Assembly (NCBI GenBank): GCA_023150835.1 | Contig: JAKLKB010000182.1 | Span: 1 to 9,266 of the forward strand | Direction: 5' to 3' | DNA: 9,266 bases | DNA from: Myxococcota bacterium | Lineage (GTDB): Bacteria > Myxococcota_C > UBA6777 | Shown here: in pieces, positions 4,687-9,266 of the stretch | Layout of the letters: every line of letters starts with the position of its first letter | How positions within the stretch are numbered: the stretch's first letter is position 1 | Notes under the pieces: model-generated | What the model was told of the DNA's origin: nothing | The model's input: the letters and a program-made list of their open reading frames with translations, nothing else | Database searches by the model: none | Position numbers and translations under genes: made by a program

Positions 4687-6978
4687 TTGTCACACAACTC
4701 TCCAGTCCATCCATCGGAACAAACACTCGATCAGCGGATCAAGGAAGCGCTCGCCCTCGCAAGAGGCGATTTGTCCGTGACTATCGTTCCTCATGCAGCG
4801 GATGACGAACTCGGCCACGCGCTCAAGAAGATCGCCGAATCGATGAGAAACAAAGCAACAGTCATCGAATTGATTGCAGGGGGAGTTCTGTCCACACAAG
4901 CCGAACTGGCTTCGGAGGATGATAATCTAGGAAAAACCATCAACAGGATGGCAAAATCTCTGAAAGACAAGATCCAGCTTACAGAAACCGTTGAAAAGGG
5001 GGAGTTGTCGTACAACATCGAATTGGCTTCGGAGTCAGACGAACTCGGCAAGGCTTTACAAAACATGGTCGCCTCGCTTCAAAGCAAACTGGAGGTGCTC
5101 GAAGCCATCGCCTTGGGGGATATGTCGATGGAGGTCGAACTGGTTTCCCCCGACGATGAACTTGGTTTGGCCTTCCAAGCGATGCTCCAAGTCCTTCGGA
5201 GTAAAGTTGCTCTTGCCGAGTCCATCGCACGAGGGGATCTGTCGAAGAAATTATTACTCGTTTCCGAAGCCGACGAGTTGGGCAAAGCGCTACAGGCGAT
5301 GGTTGCTTCGCTTCAAAGCAAGCTGGAAGTGTTGGAAGCCATCGCTTTGGGAGATATGTCGGTGGAAGTCGAGCTTGTTTCTGAGGACGATGAGCTGGGT
5401 TTGGCTCTGCAAGCGATGCTCGAAGTTCTCAAGAATAAAGTGTCTCTTGCGGAGTCCATCGCTCGGGGCGATTTGTCCACCGAATTAAGATTGGCTTCCG
5501 AGCAGGATTTTTTGGGCTTGGCTCTGCTGAAAACGCGAGAGTCCTTAAAAAATAAAGCGAAACTCGCTCAAGCCATCGCCAAAGGCGATTTTTCCATGAA
5601 GGTTCAACTTGCCTCCAAGTCCGATGAATTAGGAAAATCACTTCAAATTATGGCGGACAGCTTGGCCACCATGCAAGAAGCCGTCGCCCAAAAAATGAAA
5701 GAAAAATCAACGATCATCGAGATCTTTGAAAAATTTGTTCCCAAACAATTCTTGAACAGGATCGCGATCGAGGGCTTAGAAAAAATTCAATTAGGGAGTG
5801 CTGAGAGCGATAACATTACCATTCTTTTTTCTGATATCCGTTCGTTTACGACATTGTCTGAAAATTTAGCACCACAGGATCTGCTCGACTTACTGAACGC
5901 TTATTTTAAAAGGATGAATCAGCCGATCTACGACAACGGCGGCTTTGTCGATAAATTTATTGGCGATGGCATTATGGCGTTGTTTACCCATCATGGTATC
6001 TCCAAAGCCGACGAAGCGCGAAACGCGATCAAAGCGGCCATCGGGATGCAAAAAGCATTGCAGGACTTTAACGAAAATCATCCACCTCTGGGCGCTGCCC
6101 CCCTCCAGATGGGGATCGGTGTGCATACAGGTTTTGTGGTGATCGGAACGGTCGGTTCGGAAGATCGGATGGATTCGACGGTGCTTGGGGATGCCGTCAA
6201 CATCGCTGCTCGGCTAGAGGGGCTGACGAAACTTTATCAAGCTTCGATTTTGATCAGCAGCAACACCTTTTTTCTTCTCGATAATCCCAACGAATTTTCG
6301 ATGCGATTTATTGACCGTGTGACTGTCAAAGGCAAAACAGACGCGATCTCCGTCTTTGAAGTGTTCGATGCGGATTCCCCCCACATCCGCGAACGTAAAT
6401 TCAAAACCAAACATGCCCTAGAAGACGCCATCTCTTTGTTTTATTTGAAGCAATTCGACAAAGCGCATACACTTCTTGATCAGTGTTTGTCTTTATTTCC
6501 TCAAGACAAAACCGCTCAATTATACAAAGAACGATGCGAAGAAATGCTGCTTGCGACCGAAAAGCACGAAAAGGAGCCTCTCTCGTGGAGAGCGAACTGG
6601 ATGATCGGCGTGGATGTGCTGGATCAACAGCATGAAGAGCTGTTTCGTCGGATCAATACGCTATTTAAAGCCATCGAACATGGAAACAATCAAGAGGTGA
6701 TCAAAGTCGTTCAGTTTTTGGAAGAGTATGTCTTGTATCATTTCGAGGAAGAAGAGCGGCTGATGCTGGAATATGGATATCCAGAGTATTCGTTTCACTT
6801 GTCCCAACATCACCGATTTATCGAAGATTTCAAAAGTTTGAAAAGAGAGTGCGAATCTAAGGGCAGCAGTTTTCATTTGGCCCTGCGCACGCAATGTCAA
6901 GTGGTCGATTGGATGATCCACCATATCGCCAAAACCGATCGGAAGCTAGGAAAATACTTGAACGGAAAACTGCGGTAG
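4687..6978 (+). CDS. Poly-HAMP class III adenylate cyclase with TPR and hemerythrin domains
   Basis: This is a 763-residue protein with no membrane segment, so probably cytoplasmic. Residues 15-326 are eight gapless 39-residue HAMP-like repeats (GDLS-type turns at 27, 66, 105, 144, 183, 222, 261 and 300, each followed by DELG). A linker with EIFEKFVPKQFL (345-356), common before cyclase domains, leads to a class III catalytic domain (about 376-560). Metal Asp383 (FSDIRSFT) and Asp427 (FIGDG), adenine-selecting Lys423 and Asp502, and transition-state Asn505 and Arg509 are all present, so it should make cAMP from ATP. A TPR-like pair of helices (577-620) precedes a C-terminal hemerythrin (634-763) with all seven iron ligands: His649, His685, Glu689, His704, His708, His746 and Asp751. 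O2 or NO at the di-iron site probably controls cyclase output. It is the last gene of the ODP/orphan/cyclase run. It starts at TTG with TAGGAG. The class and ligands are certain; the signal sensed is inferred. Confidence 0.93.
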   Translation: MSHNSPVHPSEQTLDQRIKEALALARGDLSVTIVPHAADDELGHALKKIAESMRNKATVIELIAGGVLSTQAELASEDDNLGKTINRMAKSLKDKIQLTETVEKGELSYNIELASESDELGKALQNMVASLQSKLEVLEAIALGDMSMEVELVSPDDELGLAFQAMLQVLRSKVALAESIARGDLSKKLLLVSEADELGKALQAMVASLQSKLEVLEAIALGDMSVEVELVSEDDELGLALQAMLEVLKNKVSLAESIARGDLSTELRLASEQDFLGLALLKTRESLKNKAKLAQAIAKGDFSMKVQLASKSDELGKSLQIMADSLATMQEAVAQKMKEKSTIIEIFEKFVPKQFLNRIAIEGLEKIQLGSAESDNITILFSDIRSFTTLSENLAPQDLLDLLNAYFKRMNQPIYDNGGFVDKFIGDGIMALFTHHGISKADEARNAIKAAIGMQKALQDFNENHPPLGAAPLQMGIGVHTGFVVIGTVGSEDRMDSTVLGDAVNIAARLEGLTKLYQASILISSNTFFLLDNPNEFSMRFIDRVTVKGKTDAISVFEVFDADSPHIRERKFKTKHALEDAISLFYLKQFDKAHTLLDQCLSLFPQDKTAQLYKERCEEMLLATEKHEKEPLSWRANWMIGVDVLDQQHEELFRRINTLFKAIEHGNNQEVIKVVQFLEEYVLYHFEEEERLMLEYGYPEYSFHLSQHHRFIEDFKSLKRECESKGSSFHLALRTQCQVVDWMIHHIAKTDRKLGKYLNGKLR
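4729..5664 (+). repeat. Eight 117-bp tandem units (39-residue HAMP-like repeats)
   Basis: The spacing is exactly 39 codons over eight units with no insertions. Units 4-5 and 6-7 form a 234-bp higher-order duplication: residues 129-206 and 207-284 share LQSKLEVLEAIALGDMS and LAESIARGDLS blocks nearly unchanged. This means the array grew partly by doubling a two-unit block. Confidence 0.9.
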
Positions 6979-6992
6979 GACCGACTCAACAG

Positions 6993-7005
6993 CGATATGA
7001 TATCG
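6993..7005. repeat. Palindrome after the cyclase stop
   Basis: CGATAT-G-ATATCG is a perfect palindrome with a one-base centre, 15 nt after the cyclase stop codon and next to repeat copy B. It could be an operator or chance; no T-tract follows. Confidence 0.35.
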
Positions 7006-7101
7006 GCCCGTTGTGTGATCGCAAAACACAGGGGCAGACAGGTGTGGCTGCCCACACCAAAGGGCGTCTACAGCGGAGCGCACCACTCCTTCGTGTGCGC
7101 T
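6997..7101. repeat. Dispersed hairpin repeat, copy B, with two perfect stem-loops
   Basis: It matches copy A (2013-2087) in ordered blocks up to about 7072. GGTGTGG-CTGC-CCACACC (7041-7058) is a perfect 7-bp hairpin, and AGCGCAC/GTGCGCT (7077-7083 with 7095-7101) is another. It fills most of the 222-nt gap between the cyclase and lipoprotein genes and could end or process the upstream transcript, though no U-run follows either stem. Confidence 0.6.
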
Positions 7102-7200
7102 TCTCTTGGATTATCGCATCATGGGTGCCTTCGGGCTTTTTCTCTGCCGCTTCCACGCATCGTTGCGTTGAAGACTGCCAACCGAGAGGGAGAACAGAAC

Positions 7201-8145
7201 ATGAAGCAAAGAAACATTCGCTTGTTGACGGTTTTTTGGGGTTTGGGGCTGCTCGTTCTTGGAGTTGCCCATTGTGGAAGGGGCGGAGGCATCGACGATA
7301 AAATCACGTCTGCGGATGCCCAAGCCGCTTATGTCGGACAAGATCTGACCCAAGTCCTCAGCGTCAGTATGGAAGCCTATATCGCACCGACAAGCAGCGC
7401 ACTCGAATACGAGTTTGGTGGTCGTCCCCAACTTCCCGAAGGCTACGCAACGATCCACTCCGCGCTCACCGAAGAGCAAATGAACAAGGTTGTCAGCGAA
7501 GTCAAAACGCAGCTAGACAAATCAACCAGTTCCACCAGCGGCTGTGTCGCGGTCGCTCCCATCGACAGCAACTCGCTCAAGATCACATTCACCAATTGCG
7601 CTTTTGGGCAGATCAAAGTCAGCGGTAGCATGACCTGCGCTTTTGCCTTTGAGCGGGTGAAGCGAGAATTGCTCGTGACGGTCACTTTCGCCGACTTTAC
7701 GGTCAACGGGCGCAAAGTGGAAGGTACACTCAAAGTCGCCGTTGGTATCGCCAACAAAACCGAATTGAAACTCGCGACCGAAGGCTCTTTGAAAGTCACC
7801 ACCAAAGAAAACAAGACCGCTGAATTGCAACTGAACGCAACGGTTGCTCTCTCCCCCCAAAAAGAGACCATGACCCTCAACGGTACCGGCACCGTGAACT
7901 ACGACGAAACCTCCTACAACATCACTGCCAAAGACGTTGTCGTCAAGTTCGGCGATGGTGCCCCGTCTTCGGGCAGCGTGAGTGTCACTTTTAAATCTGG
8001 AAAACTTCAAACCACCAACACCGTCGAGATCGTCTTTAGCTCAGAAACTGTGACAAGCGGCAAAGTCGAAGTCAAAGTGAACGGAAAATCTGTGGGGATG
8101 ATGACTTCAGAAGAACTTCTCGCTCTCCTCAAAAGGGGTGTTTAA
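7201..8145 (+). CDS. Putative beta-rich secreted lipoprotein
   Basis: This 314-residue protein starts with a basic, then hydrophobic leader (KQRNIRLLTVFWGLGLLVLGV) ending at VAHC (22-25), a lipobox-like site with an unusual His at -1, so lipidation is likely but not certain. A short Gly/Asp linker follows, then an alternating-residue, beta-strand-rich body. Cys115, Cys133 (TNCAFG) and Cys146 sit in a GC...NC..G...SG pattern that I associate with envelope lipoproteins of unknown function. The body has repeating strands such as KVEGTLKV, LATEGSLKVTT and LQLNATVAL, consistent with a barrel or sandwich. The C-terminus KVEVKVNGKSVGMMT is duplicated downstream at 8808. The ATG at 7201 follows GAGGGAG; a longer start at 6997 would place the leader internally and is rejected. 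No family assigned. Confidence 0.75.
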   Translation: MKQRNIRLLTVFWGLGLLVLGVAHCGRGGGIDDKITSADAQAAYVGQDLTQVLSVSMEAYIAPTSSALEYEFGGRPQLPEGYATIHSALTEEQMNKVVSEVKTQLDKSTSSTSGCVAVAPIDSNSLKITFTNCAFGQIKVSGSMTCAFAFERVKRELLVTVTFADFTVNGRKVEGTLKVAVGIANKTELKLATEGSLKVTTKENKTAELQLNATVALSPQKETMTLNGTGTVNYDETSYNITAKDVVVKFGDGAPSSGSVSVTFKSGKLQTTNTVEIVFSSETVTSGKVEVKVNGKSVGMMTSEELLALLKRGV

Positions 8146-8230
8146 TCAACTGATGACAAAATTTCGCATCAAACACAAGACGATAGGAGGCCGATATGCT
8201 TATCGTGACTATCGAAGAGGCACAATCTAA
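8062..8230 (+). repeat. Direct repeat, copy 1 (lipoprotein tail to antitoxin start)
   Basis: This segment covers the last 27 or so codons of the lipoprotein gene, the spacer and the first codons of the antitoxin. It recurs at 8808-9056. The first 45 bases (8062-8106) are identical to 8808-8852, so the duplication is recent or under constraint. Confidence 0.85.
8185..8190 (+). promoter_or_regulatory. Strong ribosome binding site of the antitoxin
   Basis: AGGAGG lies 5 nt before the ATG at 8196. The equivalent position in the second copy reads AGAAAG, which explains why that copy is probably not translated. Confidence 0.7.
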
Positions 8231-8426
8231 GTTATCCGAATTAATCGATGGTTTGGCGAACGGAGAAGAATTGGTGATCGTTCGTAACAAGCAACCGATT
8301 GCCCGCTTGTTGGCTGAAGCGAAGCCTGAGCGCCAGCCTCGCAAAGCGGGAAGCGCGAAAGGAATGCTCGCCATCTTGACCGAAGATCACGAGCATCTCG
8401 ATGGGTTTGCGGAGTATATGGAATGA
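8196..8426 (+). CDS. Phd/YefM-family antitoxin
   Basis: This 76-residue protein has the Phd/YefM N-terminal DNA-binding fold: MLIVTIEEAQSKLSELID (1-18) and GEELVIVRNKQPIARLL (23-39), followed by a short, charged C-terminal tail rich in Lys, Glu and His that should wrap around and neutralise the toxin. Antitoxins of this family also repress their own operon, usually by binding a palindrome at the promoter; none is obvious in the 50-nt spacer after the lipoprotein gene. Its stop overlaps the toxin start in ATGA (8423-8426), typical of translational coupling. A Phd-type antitoxin with a PIN toxin is a known combination. Its first codons recur in a decayed copy at 9022. Confidence 0.92.
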   Translation: MLIVTIEEAQSKLSELIDGLANGEELVIVRNKQPIARLLAEAKPERQPRKAGSAKGMLAILTEDHEHLDGFAEYME

Positions 8427-8809
8427 GAGTGCTGCTTGATACGCATACGTTCTTGTGGTTTGTCCTCGACGATCCTCAATTGAGTTCGACAGCCAAGATT
8501 CTCATCCAAGACTCGGCCAACGATGTAGAAGTCAGTCCTGCAAGTTACTGGGAGATCGCCATCAAGATTAGACTCGGTAAGTATGTTCTGTCGCAACCGT
8601 ACCAATCGTTCATGGAAACACAGATCGCAGCGAACGACTTCCGCGTGTTGCCCATCGAACCTAGACACACGGCGTTGCTCACCACGATGCCATTCCATCA
8701 CAAAGACCCATTCGATCGGTTGCTTGTCGCTCAAGCCCTGAACGAGGACATCCCCATCATCAGCGTCGATGTTCAATTCGATTCTTATGGTGTGAAAAGG
8801 CTATGGTAA
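8423..8809 (+). CDS. vapC: PIN-domain ribonuclease toxin (VapC-like)
   Basis: This is a 128-residue single PIN domain, the usual VapC length. The acidic metal ligands are readable: Asp6 (LLDTHTFLW), Glu44 (SYWEIAIK), Asp98 (KDPFDRLLVAQA) and Asp116 (SVDVQFDSYGV). The DTHTFLW opening and HKDPFDRLL block place it in the subfamily often paired with Phd-type antitoxins. It should cut RNA with Mg2+ or Mn2+ and inhibit growth when free of antitoxin; the RNA target cannot be told. It starts within the antitoxin stop codon. Its own stop, TAA at 8807-8809, overlaps the first codon of the duplicated lipoprotein tail, so the gene ends exactly at the repeat seam. Confidence 0.92.
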   Translation: MRVLLDTHTFLWFVLDDPQLSSTAKILIQDSANDVEVSPASYWEIAIKIRLGKYVLSQPYQSFMETQIAANDFRVLPIEPRHTALLTTMPFHHKDPFDRLLVAQALNEDIPIISVDVQFDSYGVKRLW

Positions 8810-8888
8810 AGTCGAAGTCAAAGTGAACGGAAAATCTGTGGGGATGATGACTCCAGAACAGCTTCTCGCTTTCCTCAAAATAACGTAA
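8808..8888 (+). pseudogene. Second copy of the lipoprotein 3' end
   Basis: These 26 codons plus TAA encode KVEVKVNGKSVGMMTPEQLL and then AFLKIT, matching the lipoprotein end (residues 288 onward) with only a few replacements: S to P, E to Q, L to F, and a different last few residues. No start or upstream body remains, because the toxin gene occupies that position. It is a fragment from a tandem duplication or from a lost paralogous gene. Confidence 0.85.
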
Positions 8889-8891
8889 TCG

Positions 8892-8910
8892 CAGCGTTGT
8901 GGGAACGCTG
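8892..8910 (+). terminator. Possible weak terminator hairpin
   Basis: CAGCGTT-GTGGG-AACGCTG is a perfect 7-bp stem with a 5-nt loop, about 80 nt after the toxin stop. The following GTGTTTGG is only weakly T-rich, so termination is uncertain. This lies in DNA that separates the two conserved blocks of copy 2 and is absent from copy 1. Confidence 0.35.
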
Positions 8911-9021
8911 GTGTTTGGCTTCGCGCTTATTTACCTTCTGGGGGCTTAACGGGTGTGAGATGCTTGAGCGATCAATCACAGAATTTTGCACCAAACACAA
9001 ACAAGACGACAGAAAGCCAGC

Positions 9022-9056
9022 ATGCTTATCGTGACCATCCAAGAAGCGCAATCTAA
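9022..9056 (+). pseudogene. Truncated second antitoxin copy
   Basis: The ATG at 9022 begins MLIVTIQEAQS, matching the intact antitoxin MLIVTIEEAQS. Similarity ends after about 11 codons at 9056, and the frame then runs into unrelated repeat sequence and stops at 9144. The ribosome site is degraded (AGAAAG for AGGAGG). No toxin follows. It is a remnant, not a functional gene. Confidence 0.85.
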
Positions 9057-9266
9057 TAGGACCTACGCAGTTGAAAAGGGAAACCCTGAGGTATCAGAAC
9101 GTTGTAGGGGCGGTTCGCGAACCGCACCATTGGCATCAGGTTAAGCAATGACATCGGAAACAACAAGAGGATCGGGAGTATTGTGTTGCCATGTTGACGG
9201 TCGTTTTCGACGCGAACTGATTTTACAATTGTTACGGATGACAAGGGAAAGAGCCTCAAGCGCCAT
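9057..9266. other. Palindromic repeat element of MITE type, cut by the window edge
   Basis: The sequence begins TAGGACCTACGCAGTTGA, which resembles, from memory, TAGGACTTACGCA-type ends of small repeat elements. It contains a perfect 16-bp palindrome GCGGTTCGCGAACCGC (9110-9125) preceded by GTAGGGG, with outer CCTGA/TCAGG arms (9085-9089 with 9136-9140). A minus-strand frame reads through it but looks like a translated repeat. No matching inverted terminus is found before 9266, so the extent is unknown. Confidence 0.5.

Larger units (their letters stand above)
8808..9056 (+). repeat. Direct repeat, copy 2 (diverged, with an insert)
   Basis: This corresponds to 8062-8230 but carries about 80 extra bases (roughly 8889-8970) between the lipoprotein stop and the spacer. 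Matching resumes at ATCAATCACAGAATTTTGCA (8971-8990) and continues through the antitoxin start to CAATCTAA (9049-9056), after which similarity stops abruptly. Confidence 0.8.

Noticed and set aside
4729-5664. Tandem repeat considered as a CRISPR-like or satellite array
   Set aside because: Units are 117 bp, coding, in frame and encode HAMP-like helices; there are no unique spacers between short repeats.
7041-7058. Perfect hairpin considered as a rho-independent terminator for the cyclase operon
   Set aside because: No run of T follows the stem and it is part of a dispersed repeat, so a terminator call is not supported.
6997-7200. A 68-codon upstream extension of the lipoprotein gene
   Set aside because: It would translate the dispersed hairpin repeat and bury the signal peptide inside the protein; the ATG at 7201 has a good ribosome site and a correctly placed leader.
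9053-9259. A 68-residue minus-strand frame at the right edge
   Set aside because: It reads through the palindromic repeat element; phrases such as RFANRPYN are what translated repeats of this kind give. No ribosome site evidence.

Overview
The window looks like a chromosomal stretch from a Gram-negative bacterium. A Deltaproteobacteria/Myxococcota-type lineage is my best guess, with low confidence. The reasons are a lipoprotein-like secreted protein with a Cys-rich beta fold, a bacterial MaoC-SDR fusion of the MFE-2 type, a cytoplasmic multi-HAMP adenylate cyclase, and many short GC-rich hairpin repeats of the GTAGGGGC type. No rRNA, tRNA or CRISPR array is visible.

Layout. (1) On the minus strand, 3..1088 encodes a MaoC-like hydratase fused to a short-chain dehydrogenase that runs off the left edge. 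Upstream of it on the same strand, 1155..1985 encodes a family 2 glycosyltransferase that is much more AT-rich than its neighbour. (2) Positions 1986..2380 are intergenic, with a dispersed hairpin repeat and a strong stem-loop. (3) Positions about 2381..3340 form a non-autonomous ISC/HEARO element: a highly structured omega-RNA directly upstream of an IscB reading frame that has lost its whole nuclease core in frame, then a right-end hairpin. (4) Positions 3507..6978 hold three same-strand genes: an ODP-type metallo-beta-lactamase-fold di-iron protein, a 90-residue orphan, and a 763-residue poly-HAMP/adenylate cyclase/TPR/hemerythrin protein. (5) Positions 7201..8145 encode a putative lipoprotein. 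It is followed by a Phd/YefM antitoxin and a PIN-domain toxin with a 4-nt overlap. (6) Positions 8808..9056 are a decayed second copy of the lipoprotein tail and antitoxin start, cut off by a palindromic repeat element at the right edge.

How the parts fit. The ODP protein and the hemerythrin domain are two unrelated di-iron folds, both known to bind O2 (or NO), encoded next to each other. The most economical reading is an oxygen/NO-responsive cAMP signalling unit in which hemerythrin controls the cyclase and the eight HAMP-like repeats pass or tune the signal. The most unusual item is the IscB derivative. It keeps the N-terminal PLMP motif, RuvC-III and the C-terminal RNA/target-binding region together with its omega-RNA, but lacks RuvC-I, RuvC-II, the bridge helix and HNH. 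It could be a decaying element or a nuclease-dead RNA-guided binder. All functional calls come from reading the sequence without database searches.
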